A stretch of DNA of 64,000 nt from Strongylocentrotus droebachiensis (GCA_035222895.1 JAVYIG010000034.1:682001-746000), one strand, 5' to 3'; positions 11,245 to 24,423 are shown, counted from the first letter of the stretch. Numbers and translations are program-made. The notes: a model not told the origin generated them from the letters alone.

Positions 11245-11930
11245 GGCGGTTGAGTTTTTATTAAATGGAAGTATTTGGAGTTTGAATGATAATTAGAGGA
11301 AAGGGTATAGAATAGAGAGGGGGGGGGTACGAACAAAAAAAAGTGGTGAGAGAAAAGAGAAGAAAGAGAGATAAAAATGGAACGAGTTTATTTAAAATTA
11401 AACGGAAGTATTAGGAGTTTTAATGATAATTAGGGGAGAGGGGGAAGAATAGAGGGGGAGTAAAGAAGAAGATAAGTGTGAAGAGAGTAAAGTAAGAGAG
11501 GTGAAAATTAGACGAGTTTTGATTAAATGGAAGTATTGGGTTCTGGAATTATTATTATATGAAAGGGGAAAGAATATAGGGGGAGTAGAGAAAAAGATAA
11601 GAGTGAAGAGAGAAAAGTAAGAGAGATGAAAATGGGATGAGTTTCGATTTAAATGGAAGTATTGGGAGTTTTCTTGATAATTAGAGGAGAGGGGGAAGAA
11701 GGAAGAGGGAGTAAAGAAGAAAATAAGAATGACGAGAGAAAAGTAAGAGAGATAAAATGCGGTAGAGTTTCGATTAAATGGAAGTATTTGGAGTTGGAAT
11801 GACAATTAGATGAGAGAGGGAAGAATAGAGGGGGAGTAAAGAAGAAGATAAGGGTGAAGAAAGAAAAATAAGAAAGATAGATACAAAGTTGGACGGGTTT
11901 TTAAATAAATGGAAGTATTGGAGTGCGACT
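11245..11930. repeat. Purine-rich minisatellite, about 126-bp period, about 5 copies
   Basis: The landmark ggaagtatt recurs near 11264, 11403, 11528, 11654, 11780 and 11912. The core spacing is 125-126 bp. Each unit is followed by a GA-rich block ending aaagtaagagagat. Because 126 is divisible by three, the minus strand holds a spurious 135-codon frame with 42-residue repeats. Confidence 0.85.
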
Positions 11931-13650
11931 AAACAATAACTTTATTTCAGCGCATGCAACTATAATCCCAAACTGAAAGTTCCAGATTGTATAGTATGAT
12001 CTATGATACTTATAAGATAAAATTCTTAGAATACAACATGAATAACAAACAAATAATAAATAATGATAAATGATAATAAATACATTTTCAAAAAGTTTCA
12101 AAAGCACCGCATATCCTTCAGTCGTTATGTTTGCCTAAATTGCACAGAAAACAACTTCAATACAAAGTTGAAAAAGGGATTACTTGCACCTGATTATAAA
12201 GATAGTGGACCTAAGGAATACACTAACACCTTTTTGGTGATAAGAATAATGAAAAGTTTTTTTTAATGAGTATGGTAGGTGGTAGATCAAAGTTGTTACC
12301 ATTGCTAACTCAAATTTGTTTCCCCCTATCCTACGTCCTTTATTCTTATTCACGGTATTCCATGCTTAATTCCTCCAGCAGTCACGAATTATTTGTGTAA
12401 CGAAGTCCAAACGTAACCCCCCCCCCTTTTATTTTTTAAAGATATAGACAGAGACATGGTACGTGCAAAGATTTCGTCTCAGAATACCCATTTTGCATGA
12501 ACAATGACGAGATGCAAAATGTCACATGAAGTCAAACAGAACGAGATCTTCCTTTTCGACATAAAGCAATTGGGTTAATGGTTCAATTTACGTATACTCT
12601 GCCTGTCAGGGGAAAGCAAACTTCTATACCTCGTGGAGTGGCGAAGCTAGGGGAGGGGTACAGGAGGTATACATCCCTCCCTTTCTTTGCCAACCTCATA
12701 CATCAGTTCAGTTCAGTTCAGTTAATTTAATATTTCAATTTTCAAAACCACACAAAGCATGATATAATCTGTTACATAAAAAAAGAGACTGGTAATAGTA
12801 CACCAATCAATATATTCCAACTTGATTACATCAAAACCTGAATGGTTTACATGTACATGTACATGTATAATATGTATACGCCCCTTCTGTTAACATGCCT
12901 TTGCTAATAAAGACTACCGCAAAACGTATGCCCTTTTGCGTCATGACCTACGCTTATCAAGCCTAAGAGATCAACGAGCGAATGCGTCAGTCAAATATTT
13001 TTACTTTTTTAAACTGCATTCACTCCATGTAAGGTGTCAATTTTCACATGGTGCGTCAAAGACAGCTCCAGTCACTGACGCAGTACTCCGTCAGAAACGA
13101 CGCGACTTAGCTTTGAAAGACTTCGTAAAAGGGGTAGATTTAGGTTTATCTAAGTGTATATTCCTTACTGATTGGCTCCCGAGCGGTGAGAAGTTTTGCT
13201 TTTGACCGAAATGACCTATGCACGTAATGAGCCATTGGTTTGCGTTAATGGTATGGTATTTAGTGAATCATGCAGTGCAGTTACATATACTGAATTGCAC
13301 ATGAATATACATTGCATTTTAAAAACGAGTGTACAATTTAAAACGGTATCATTTACATACTTATAAGTACACGTATAGATGTCAAATGTTTATCATAAAT
13401 TTTGTACCAAATGTAAACAAAAACAAAACTACGAACAAGAAGGAAAATGGGAATTTGTACCTATGTATATGTTATTACCAGCGCTAATCATGCCTGTAAT
13501 GCAACTATTGCATACGTCATTTATTATAAGCAATGTGTGCACTGTTTATTTTGAATTCACTTTTCGTACAGAATCACTCCCATGTGCAGGCCGCTCATTA
13601 GCCGCGCCAGTCTCTGACGTAGTCCTCCGTCAATCATTAGGGACGTTTAC
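11931..13650. other. Intergenic, repeats only
   Basis: It contains (CAGTT)4 at 12705-12724, probably the tail of a minus-strand LINE or SINE relic. An acatgt tandem lies near 12848-12868. Short TGACGC-rich repeats at 12920-13130 recur at 13600 and 47870-47940. I see no gene. Confidence 0.55.
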
Positions 13651-13654
13651 AGTT

Positions 13655-13795
13655 GTAGATTTGCGTGGACCGCTACATGTGAGCTCCTTTTAAGGCACTG
13701 GCAGTCACATGTGACGTCTTTTTAAGCCACTGACAGGGCCTTAAAAGGATAAATACACGTAGCAGTCCACTATGTCGACGTGCAAATCTAAAAGT
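13655..13795. repeat. Imperfect inverted repeat
   Basis: Arms beginning agatttgcgtgg and ending ccttttaaggc pair with gccttaaaaggat through gcaaatct on the other side. It is likely a small MITE. Confidence 0.6.
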
Positions 13796-13984
13796 CCATA
13801 ATGACGCCTCTTGTGCAACATGACATCACTTTTTTAGTCAGAGGAAAGTCTCAAATCAGCTGCGAAAAAAAATCATTATAGACAAACACGGCTGGTCTTG
13901 TCAGTGCGATTTACAAGTGATATATAGGGCCCATCCTCAGGGTACAAGGCTCAAAGCAGACCAAAATCTCGATGCCAATTTTTA

Positions 13985-14340
13985 CACTGTCGCTCATAAA
14001 GGTGGAATATTTTAGTTTTACCCCAATTTATGGAATTATTTTAAAAATTATTTAAAAATAATAGATCTCGATAATAGTATCATTCTCAGATTTGATTGAA
14101 TAATAATTTGCCAATGTGTGTTTTGCGGGACTGCTAAAGCATGTGTATGCTACTATGCTTATTAACTAGGGGTCCTACGCCCCCAAGTCATAAATGACAG
14201 TAATGAGGATTAATGCCCCACAAAAGGGCACTAATATAACACATCGACACGGTTTTGATCCTGGGGCCTCACAGTTACGAGGCCATTGTTTTGTCACTGA
14301 ACCATGACTGTACGCAGCGGGGGCTAGGGTAGGGGGCAGT
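13985..14340. mobile_element. Degraded TA-type MITE carrying a tRNA-like SINE
   Basis: Its left end (tacactgtcgctcataaaggtgg) and interior match the intact element at 48759-49263. Positions 14165-14330 match that element's SINE-like interior (atcgacacggttttgatcct, then catgactgtacgcagcggg). The right terminus is not recognisable. Confidence 0.65.
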
Positions 14341-14371
14341 TTCCATCAATTAAAAAAAGAAAAGGAATTGT

Positions 14372-14526
14372 AATAAATTTTCAATAATTTATTGCATTTT
14401 ACCCCGGTTCCCAACATAAACAAATCCTCTGGACGGCCATGCATTATGGCTCAAGGCATGGGCACACAGAAGTTTTTTTTATTTTGGGAACCGTGGTAAA
14501 ATGCAATAAATTATTGAAAATTTATT
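14372..14526. repeat. Hairpin, 42-bp arms with one mismatch
   Basis: 14372-14413 is the reverse complement of 14485-14526 with one mismatch; the loop is about 71 bp. It lies directly after the MITE relic and may be a nested fold-back insertion. Confidence 0.85.
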
Positions 14527-14529
14527 TGG

Positions 14530-16840
14530 TACAAATGACCTTTATCTGCCCATGCGCAGATTGTATCTGTAAACTCCCTTATTACGAAACCCTGGATCCG
14601 CCGCTTTCCGTCTCAACTGAGGCGCCAACGCTATCAAACCTTTCCAGGGCAACCCGGCTCAGGTAACATTGTAGGGAAAGCCTTTTGTTTATGAACCGCC
14701 TTCAGAAATAGGGAGCGATTTGTCTCGAAGTGTTAAACATTTTAGTGCTAAGGGCTCGGATCAATTAGGAAAAGACGGGTTGAACTAACAGCTCAAATTA
14801 CAAGAACTTAACCTTTCAGAACATCCGTTAAAGCTGTTTCGTTCGTGTTTACGTAATGGTTTATGTTTCGCCTGATATTTTAAAATGTTGAGTACTATAG
14901 GGATATAAAGTCTGTGTTTGTGTGTTTGGGGTAACGCCGGAAGGAAAGGGCGTGGATGATCATGTATCAAGCAAACACATTGAATCCCGGCGTTCATGCC
15001 CATTAAGGTTTTGGTGACACAATTACATGGACAGATTAAGCGACAAAAGCCAAATAGCTATTTCCCCCCCATACGTTATTTGTAATTTGTCACGAGGAGC
15101 CTACGGTGCGTGTATTTGCTGTAATGTTCACCGAAAAACGGGTTTTGCAAAATCTTTGGGGAGATATAAAGTAATAAATCAGCTTCGTAGAATTTAGGGT
15201 AAATTTGAGACTTGCCACGGCACGGTTTTTATGTGGCATGGGGGAAATTCGGCAGAAAGAAGAGATGAAGTTTCTAAAGCGAAAGAGGAACGAATAAGTA
15301 AGAGAGAGGGTAGGAGGTGGGAGAAACTGAACTAACCAGGGTAAGAGGGGAGTGACTCAGAGAGAGGGGGAAAAGAGAGAGGGATGGAGAGTAATAAAGT
15401 GAGAACGTGAGTGTGCGCGTGTGCAGTGTCTGTGAAAGAGAAAGGGAGATATAGAGAAAGTGAGCAGGAAGAGTTGGAGACAGAGACAGACGGACACAAT
15501 AAAGAGAGATTAAAATGTACTTATAACATCAATTCATGATTATCATTAATTGAGGGATGCACATTCTACAAGCCTTACTTCTCGATGAATCCGTCGGTTT
15601 CCACAGTTTTCCTCTCTAATATTTTTAATGCATAATTTACAACTTTAAAGCAAATGTATACATTTTTCGTTTGTAGTTCAATTAATAATTTGCAAAATGC
15701 ATTATATTAAAATGCATTGATTTCTTTGAAAAGTGAAAAAAGCAAGGTAACTGAAGGGGAAAGAAAAAATAGTTAGGAGCCTAAGTGAATGAAACAAAAT
15801 GAAAATAACCCAATACAATCCTTTCGATATACATGTAGTGCTTTTTCCTGGCGTATAGAAAACGCCTTACAATTCGCCCCACAGTGTAGTGTAATGACTG
15901 CCAAGGGGGGTAGTCAACCCTGATATTAAGTTGGTTTATATAAAGGCAGAAAATGAGAGCAGCAGGTTAGTGAAAAATTTAGGAAAATCAGTATAAATTG
16001 TTATTTTAAGTTATGAATTTTTAAAGGTGCTATCGATCAAACACGAATGGCAACTTTATGACGTACCCTGCGAGGTGTCATCCTTTCGTGTATTTGCGCT
16101 GTTCTAACTAACTTCAACAATTTATATTTTCCCTGAAGAAAAATTGTTATTCATACATTCATCTTAAATATAATTATAGCAAATACGATTTTTATAGAAA
16201 CAAATATATTCTGTCATCAATTAACAACAAAAAGAGTTCATGAAATTTCCCGTACGAAGCAAATTGGAGAGGAGCTCACAAAATACATCACAGTGATGCA
16301 AGTGTGTGTTTCACTGATGAAAACTTCAAAATGTCATAACTTTCTTATTTTCAATCGGAATTCGCTCAAACTTTTAACTGTTTTACCAACATTACCTTAA
16401 TATCAGGATGAACTTCCCCTTTAAACAATAGGGAAAAGAAGAAGAAAGAAAACGAGAGATACGAAGAGGAGAAAATGTATAGCCGCAAAAAGGAGGCTTA
16501 GATTGCTTTCCTTGTACCGTAATTTCTGTACTGACTGTTCTATAATGAAATACAAGGCCTAATATGTTCATATCTTACGGAGATGTGCCTTTGTCACGTG
16601 ACGTTTCTATGAAATGGTCACGTGCTGCCTTAGGGCTTGTCAAGTTCGCGCTGTGGCCACTGTCCTGCTTTTTGTTTATCCGTGCAGTACCATGCACCGT
16701 GTAAATTAAAACTTGTGTATGCACAAATGGTATAGGCCTACCTTTGAAACGGTTTTCCGTTATATTAATGTCAACTCACTCAAAAAGGGAAACGAACAGA
16801 GGGAGCTCCCATAAAATATGTGGCGAATCTAGAACACGAC
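14530..16840. other. Intergenic, no gene seen
   Basis: AT-rich sequence with purine-rich stretches (15240-15520). Neither strand shows a frame with splice context or recognisable protein motifs. Confidence 0.55.
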
Positions 16841-16841
16841 C

Positions 16842-16990
16842 AGGGACCCGTTTCACAAAGCCTTTTTTCAATGACAAATGACAAAAATCAGTGACAAATC
16901 TGTTGATAACTAATCAGAAGCAAGGATTTCAGTAGCTTAACACAAAAAATGTCATGTGTAATACTGATGACAAGTTTTGTGAAACGCCCC
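16842..16990. mobile_element. Short CACAAAG-type MITE
   Basis: The ends read cccgtttcacaaag and, inverted, gggcgtttcacaaa. The length is about 149 bp. The termini resemble the 7821-8124 family but the interior is unrelated. Confidence 0.65.
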
Positions 16991-18324
16991 CCCCCCCCCC
17001 CCCCCAGAGCAACAAAGATATTTTTAAGTGGAAATCCCCCTTCAAGCAGCTGTGCAGAATTTCCGAGTTGATCATCAACAGGCATCAACAGGAAATAAAA
17101 CCATCCAATTTCTCATTATGTGTACTAAAAACACCCACAAGCATTACACCTGCCAAACATATCGCTGCTTTCCTCTTATTTGGACTTTCTATAAACGTAG
17201 TATTATTGTTCATGGTTAATAATAATGGTACTACGGTGTAAAGTAAAAGTAAAAGTTGTAGTAATTAATCTTTATTATTATTTTCCTCCTATTTAAGTTG
17301 TATGCAAAGCAATCTTTTTTCTGACACGTTGTTGAATTATAATGACAGGTAATAACAATTTATAAGCAGGAAGAAAACTTTATAGGCCTACTATCTTTTA
17401 AAATGTTTGAAAGCGATTCCTATCATCTCATTTCAAGTCTAATGATTTTAATTGTAAGTCCAGTTATATTTACTTATGACTGAGTGCACATTCAAGACAT
17501 CAAAGATATTTGCAGAAGTCGCTTTCGTTACAATATTTTAATCGTACATTCAGTTAAATAAATCTTAAAGACTTAAGTATTCAAAATGTTGGTCATGGAA
17601 ATTAGGAGAGTAGGAAATTATCAAGGAGCACTTGCTGCGCTTGCATGTGTTGTACAATCCCTGTATGGTAACCTTTAATTTTCGACAGATGGAGAAGAAA
17701 AAAAGCAGGTACAAACGAAAAAGAAAGAATTGCGGCTAACCATACATCCTTGCGAAGTTTACACACAGCAAATTTCTGTAAATACGTGCAAAAGAACAAT
17801 GTGACCATAACAATATCGTTTACACGCACGGCGAAAATGCTTTTGTTTTGTTTTTGAAACATCAAATCAATGGACCCTTTAATATGCGACTCCTTTTGAG
17901 TTTCTCTTCAACCATCTCCCTATCGTCGCCAAATGTTTTTTTGTTACAAATAATCGCTGGAAAGATAGACAAACCTAGCTGGTGTTGATGATACATTTCG
18001 AAAGGATACACAAACAATCTGAGGTGGCAACATTAAAAAGTCTTCGAGTAATTCATACCCCTTTCCGGTATCAATATCATTAATGACATTTTGCTATACA
18101 AACTTTACATAATTAGAAGTCAACCATTAAAATTATCTTTAATGTGTTGTGTTTGGCATACGTTCGAGCAAAAGTCTGTTGTCTGCACTCCCTTTGATAT
18201 AATTGTTCATATTTTGCAAAAGATTTCCTTCTCTTTTTACGTATTACTCTTTGCGTTCCTCTATCCGACAGCCATTTTCTTTCAATTCCTCTCTCTGGTT
18301 CTCTATTTCAATGTCATGGACCCC

Positions 18325-18390
<66 letters not shown>

Positions 18391-19030
18391 ATCTATTTCT
18401 CTCCGTCTGTCGATAGAATATGTTTCTGTCGAGGGATTATAAAACTGTACGCAGGAAGTTATTCAAAGTTTTGATGAACTCGGAGTGTCTGCACTATTCT
18501 TTCAAATACCATAAAAGTAGAATATTTCAAAATCGAAAACATTGAGTAAACGCAAAAATATATTGTATTAATTTTGTGATGGTAGAATAATTTGGGGGAT
18601 GTGGACCCAGCATACGCCCAAAGATGTTGTCCCCAAATCTTTGTAATCAAATAACATAATGCTAACCATTTTTTTTTCTCGCTTATGTTAATGTATTTTC
18701 ATTTGCGCCATATTTCGGTTAAGGCGTACATTGAGCAATTTCCGCTTCAAGTATCATCAAGCGCGTCATGCAGTATAGGTGATGCACTGTTGGACATGGC
18801 TGTCGACAAATCTGGACATTGTGAGCAGGAGATTACAGTATACATTTGATTTTAATTTATTTACAAAATATAAAAACATATAAGTAACAACATACATTGT
18901 ACATGATAACATGCAACCAATAACATTCATTTTGATGAATCGCCCTGCTCAGCTGTGCCAGTGCAGTGCAGCTGTTCTACCGAAGGGTCCAGTTTACACT
19001 ACATTGATATAAAGTAGTGTTCATTACAAT
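16991..19030. other. Intergenic, no gene seen
   Basis: Apart from the C/CT tract at 18321-18398, this is unstructured AT-rich sequence. An AATAAA on the minus strand lies near 18860, below the orphan frame at 19040-19396. Confidence 0.5.
18321..18398. repeat. C15 run followed by (CT)n
   Basis: Fifteen Cs are followed by a nearly pure CT tract. The layout matches the C/CT tracts at 2577 and 62769. Confidence 0.9.
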
Positions 19031-19039
19031 ATCATGCCT

Positions 19040-19396
19040 TTAAGAGGGGTCAACGTTACATGAAATGCATATTAGAAGATCTTGCGTTTTATCATGATAT
19101 ACCATTCCCTTTAAATAATTCCACATCAAAATGCACAAAACGATACATTTTTTTTCCATCTGATCATACAGACATATCTGACCTTTCGCAAGCAGATCAA
19201 CTTCACCAAGTGTTCTTCCGAAAGGACAAGAGTCCTTGTGGCTTGTGGGCTCCACTAAGAGCTCTTGAAGTCTGTTAAGAGCTTTTTCGTTTTCGGTCTC
19301 GGGATCAATATGCTCATATCGTCCTCGGGACAATTTTCGGATAAGTGTCTCTGGTTTTAAGAAACAATATGCTCGGGTGATAATAGTCTCCGCGTT
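19040..19396 (-). other. Orphan open frame, 118 codons, no ATG start
   Basis: The minus-strand frame opens after an in-frame TAG and ends at TAA (19040). Its composition looks protein-like (TLIRKLSRGRYEHIDPETEN, then EKALNRLQELLVEPTSHKD). A minus-strand AATAAA follows about 180 nt downstream. There is no ATG near the 5' end, and the preceding sequence is a poor acceptor. It could be a pseudogene or retrocopy fragment, or chance. I do not recognise a family. Confidence 0.25.
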
Positions 19397-19441
19397 CAAT
19401 ATCCTACACTACTGCACTACTACTACTGCACTACTACACTA

Positions 19442-19646
19442 GTTCGGATATGACGCCGCAAAACCGCTGGTTTTGTTTATGATATAAAGTGTAAATATGC
19501 TTCACATTTCTGTATTTTATTCTATTGAGTTCAGTGAATAGGCATACCCCCAGGACCTTTGTTGCCTGCAATTGCCATTTAATTACATGTTTTACAAAAT
19601 CCAGCGGGTTTTTTGGGGGCGGACGTTTACCACGTCATATCCGAAC
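19442..19646. repeat. Fold-back repeat with 13-bp perfect ends
   Basis: gttcggatatgac at 19442-19454 is inverted at 19634-19646. Inner arms around aaaccgctggtttt pair imperfectly with aaatccagcgggtttt. It is probably a small MITE. Confidence 0.6.
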
Positions 19647-19649
19647 AAG

Positions 19650-21260
19650 CCTTAACCGTATTAACCGAATTCTTAACTTTAACTCTGGACTACTCGATAT
19701 ACCTAACCCTAACCCTAAACTAAAACCCAGCTGCATCCCTACGTTTAACTCTTATCGTGAACACTGTTCTGTGCATGCGCTGGCGTGCCACGCTCACATA
19801 ATTGGGTTTGTGGTGGCTTGCCATGCACACATAAACTCTTGTAGTGATTCAGCCTGAGCCAATACGGCTCTGGCGGGTATAAACCCATATGCGCGCAAGT
19901 CCCGCACTGATTTGGCGACACCCGCGGTAGTTTCCGCGGTCATGCCCATCACTGGGTATGGCAGATTGAACCTGGAAATGCAACCGTGCTACAAGCCGTC
20001 TGCTGTGTTCCTTTGATCTCGGATCTTAACGTAGCTTCGTGGAGCTCCACACATCGGTGCAGCAACGAGACTTCGTCGTGTACCAGTTAGTAATACAGCC
20101 TATGGTAGGATTAGACTTTATTATAGTATTAGTAGTTTATAGTATTTCGTAGTTAACATTCTAGGCCCAGTTGTCTAATTATTCGCCCCGTCACTACACT
20201 CTCATTCGCTCGCGTGCCACGTACACATTTTCGTGCATAAGTACACACGCTAATTGAACCTACCCTAAATTAACATGGCACACAGAGGATTAGTGGCTGG
20301 CACAATAGAGATTAGCACTGTGGCACTGGGTGAATTGAATCGGGGCAGCTTAAGAGTTAACCCGATATTTGGACGAAATAGATACTGGATTAGGTCTATT
20401 TGTCGGCGGTGAATTTTGTCGCAGCACCGTTCCACCCATCATGCTGTAAAACATTGAAAATGCACTCACAAGCATCGAGTTCGATGTCCTTTTTTGGTTC
20501 TCTCTACAAAGAAAAGTAGATACCAATCTTTGCTTTAAACACTCGAGTATGATATCAATACACAATGAACCACTTTATCAATTACTGCAGACATATTGAT
20601 AATACGAGTACCGTTTGGGGGGGGGGGGGTAGGGGGGCAAACAATACATTCACTCTATGCCGAATTGACTATTCTGATATTGTGCATTATCATGATTATC
20701 GGACTTTCATATCCGATCACAATACATTCAATGTGAAGATAATTAATAGGAGAAATTTTAAAACTGACTTTCTTGCACTCGTACATATCATTCAATCATT
20801 TTAAAAATAGTACAGAGACACCTTTTTGCCCTATAGTCTGTTGATCGACATTTGTATCCGTCGCTGAATATGGGTCTCATGAAGGAAAAAACAAGTGAGG
20901 CACGTCTAGACATTTCTAGATGTGCTCGAAAGGTAGATTCCCTTTGAAGAAAATTTGATTAAGTTTTCTCACCTCAATATTGTGTCTTTTTTTATATTCT
21001 CGGACACGGTGCAAGACACGGGACCCATGTCTTGAAATTTGATTTCAATTCAGAGGAAAATAGACGTGACAATCGAGAAGTAATCATTCTTGCAGTCGTG
21101 ATTTGAAATTCTAGACGGTTTTCTGCTTTTCAATTCTCCCGCCCACCAATCCCTCGACAGATCCATATCGGCCGATATCGTACCGGGCCATCGTGTCATG
21201 TTGTATGCCGACTGGAGAAGGAGGACGAGCATGACGAGGAGAGATCCTCGCCCCTGATCG
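19650..21260. other. Intergenic, no gene seen
   Basis: Relatively GC-rich around 19860-20060, AT-rich after. A telomere-like run of two ccctaa units at 19704 is too short to mean anything. G run near 20618. Confidence 0.5.
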
Positions 21261-21270
21261 TACTTTAGAC

Positions 21271-21521
21271 GAGAGAGAGAGAGAGGGAGAGAGAGAGAGA
21301 GGGAAGGAGAGAGAGAGAGCGAGAGAGAAAAAGAGAGAATGAGAGGGAGAAAGAAAGAGAGAGCGAGAGATAAAAAGGAGAGAAAGAGAGAGGAGGAGGG
21401 AGAGAGAGAGAGCAATAAATAGAGAGAGAAAGAGAGAGCGAGAGATAACAAAAAAGAGAGAAGGAAAGAGAAGGAGAGGGAAAGAGAGAGAAAGGGAGAG
21501 AGAGGGAGGGAAGAGGAGAAA
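21271..21521. repeat. (GA)n-rich tract, about 250 bp
   Basis: Interrupted GAGA sequence. The long minus-strand frame across it (21050-21859) is low-complexity Ser/Leu and not a gene. Confidence 0.92.
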
Positions 21522-23022
21522 GGTAGACAGATAATATATATCAATATATAGATATTATATAGATGGATTAAGGGAGAGAAGTGGAGAGGGTGAGGTAAAG
21601 GGGGATGAGTAGCACAGAGAAGTTGAATCGTATTACAAGAAACTTTATTGAGGAGGAATTTGGTGTGGCGCTTCATCCAAACACAAACGCACATAGACCA
21701 ATCAAAAAGAAGTTGCAGATAACTTAAAGTGCGAGAGATTGATTCAGGGATAAAGAGAGGTAGAGAGAGATGCATACGAGATGGAGGAGGCAGTGAGGAT
21801 GGGAAAAAGAATAAAAGAGAGATAGAGGCTAGATAGTAATGAAGACGAAGAGAGTGCAATCTACTGTCTTGGGAATGTAACCAATCTGGTAAAAAACAAA
21901 GAATTTTGCTTGTTTCGGACGGACGGAGAAAACGGAAGTGGGGGGGGGGGGGTTATTATTTCGTTGCAACGGCGATCGAAGGATGAAGGATGCCTGGCAG
22001 AGCAGCGAGGATGTGCGGTGATGGTCCCAAAGGAGCGATGGGAGAAACGCAATATTTTCACTAATGAACTACGGGGAGACTCCGATGGGAGACGATAATG
22101 AGAAAGAAGATATGGTGGATCAGGGAAATGGAGAAGGGTTTTAGGAGGGGGCGTCGCCAGAATAATTTTTGAGTGGGAGCGAGTGGATGAATCAGTTTGC
22201 TCACACATCCTCTCCCCAGAAAAATAGATAATCTGATCACTTTTTGTTAAAAAGCGCGCAAGTGGTAACAATTCTTCAATTGTTATTACCTTGAAACAAA
22301 ATTGAATTGAGGGTACACCTTCTTTTCCTTCTAGCTTCTTCCCTTTCTTAGGGCGGAGAAACGCAGCAGAGAAAAGACGTGAAACATAATAGTCAACATT
22401 GTTGAAGATAGGGACGTCGCTACCACTATTGTGAACGTGGACGACGGTCAAAATTATCAGCAAGTTTGCAACCAAGAAAAAAAAATGTACACCCCCCCCC
22501 CTAAAATAAAAGTGCCCACATCGAAATTAGCCGATTCGGTTTTTCCTTTGACCAACAATCGAGCACCCACCCCCCCCCCCCACAATGAAGCACATCATCC
22601 ATAGTAAGGAAGATTTACTTAAAATATGACATTGATAGACTTAATGAACGTGATTGCTATCACATGATACATGTACATGTACTTTCACGGTGTGAAGGAG
22701 GATGTTTGTACGTTATCCAATATTTTTTCCCCGTCTAGTGAAATAATATGCTCCAAGCGGTATTTTACACAATGTATTTTTCTACCCGTGTATTTGTTAA
22801 TTTTTTGTACATTTTAGCTTTGCATATGTGTGATGTTTATACAGTAGATTTCTGTTTGTTGTCATCTAGTTTTCAGGAACGGTCTTGTGTCTTCTATATG
22901 GTGTTTTTTAAATGGAGAGGCAGACTACGGGGTGCTGTTTTATTATGTAACATATTAAACATCACAGGTTTCAAGTCTATACATCTGTCAATTTTTTTAC
23001 AATTACACTGTCATATCAATAG

Positions 23023-24309
23023 ATGGAAGAAGTTGTTATAGACTGTAAATACTTTGAGGCAAAAGATATCATAAATCTGGACTCACCATCCCTACCTTGT
23101 GTGCATTGTAATGTCAGAAGCTTGAAGAAAAATTTTGAGAATTTGGATTTATAATATTTATAATGTATCTCTACAAAGTGGTCACTTCCCCGACAAGTTA
23201 AAATTAGCAAAAGTTTTGCCTATATATAAGGGTGGAGAAAAGAATCTAAGTTCAAATTATCGACCTATTTCTCTTTTGTCCATTTTTGCCAAAATCTTTG
23301 AAAAATTATTTTATACTAAATTGATGTCATTCATAATTAAATATAATATTCTATATAATAGACAATTTGGGTTTCGCTCAGGACATTCTACTGCCCTGGC
23401 GTTACTAGAATTTATTGATAATATAAATAATGCCTTTGAAATTAAACATATTGCCTTTAGTATCTTCCTTGATCTTTCTAAAGCATTTGATAGTATCAAC
23501 CATGTCATATTATTAAAAAAATTAGAATATTATGGAATAAGGGGAGTATGTCTAGAATGGATAAGAAGCTATTCGAATAACAGAAGTCAGTTTGTTTACT
23601 TGGATGATATCAAGCCGTCTTTACTCAAGATTTCTGTAGGTGTACCCCAAGGTTCAATATTAGGCCCCCTTCTATTTCTGCTTTACATTAATGATGTTCA
23701 ATATGTTACTCAACTCATTTGCCCTACAATATTTGCTGATGACACCACTTTGTTTTTAAAAGGGAAAAGTATAAATGAACTAAATGCCATTATTCGTACA
23801 GAAATTCCAAAAATTGACCAATGGTTTGCAGCAAACAAGCGTATGATCAATTAAAAAAAGACTCAATGTATGGTGTTTAAGAAAAGAAATAGACATCTTG
23901 ATGATGAAATTGAGGATATATACATCAATAATTACAAGATTGATAAAGTATACTGCATACAATTTCTTGGAATTGCTGTAGATGATAGCCTGACTTGGTC
24001 TTGTCATATTGATGAAATCATGGGGAAAATAGCACGTGCAATTGGTGTATTGTATAGAATTAGGCCTTTCATTCCTCTGAGAATTTTAACCAATTTATAT
24101 AACACATTGATCTTGCCATACCTTTCTTATTGTAATATAATATGGGGAAAATGTTCAAATACTTTAATACATAAGCTATATGTATTGCAAAAAAGAGCTC
24201 TACGTGCAATAACTAACTCTCATCCCAGAACACCAAGTGATCCTCTTTTTAAGAAACTTAAAGTCTTGAATATGTTTGACAATTGTAAATTGCAAACTGC
24301 ATTATTTAT
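23023..24309 (+). mobile_element. CR1-like LINE, 5' half: endonuclease start, internal deletion, reverse transcriptase
   Basis: A short frame from 23023 (MEEVVIDCKYFEAKDIINLD, then CVHCNVRSLKKNFENLD) matches the start of a LINE endonuclease ORF. It jumps at about 23145 straight into the reverse transcriptase, so most of the endonuclease is deleted. The frame at 23135-23854 has RT blocks NYRPISLLSIFAKIFEKL, FLDLSKAFDSINH, VPQGSILGPLLFLLYIND and the catalytic FADD. An in-frame TAA (23852-23854) interrupts it. It then continues in the same frame (23870-24309) through TQCMVFKK and YLGI-equivalent FLGIAVDD to NCKLQTALF. The remainder lies at 39896-40519. Not functional. Confidence 0.9.
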
Positions 24310-24327
24310 TTATTTTTTCTGACTTGT

Positions 24328-24423
24328 GTTTTTCAATACAGGTCGATCAATCGACCTTATTGATACAGATCGATCAATCGATCTTATTTACTGGGTGGAA
24401 GCCACAAATATATTTAATAATTG
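24328..24423. repeat. 96-bp direct repeat, left copy, with two tandem near-palindromes
   Basis: It reads identically to 39802-39897. It contains aggtcgatcaatcgacct and agatcgatcaatcgatct, each an 8-bp inverted pair around a CA centre, followed by tactgggtggaagccac. Confidence 0.92.

Noticed and set aside
19704-19725. Telomere-like ccctaa units
   Set aside because: Only two to three imperfect units; not a telomeric array.
21050-21859. 269-codon minus-strand frame
   Set aside because: It translates a GA-rich tract into Ser/Leu low complexity; no motifs, no splice context.
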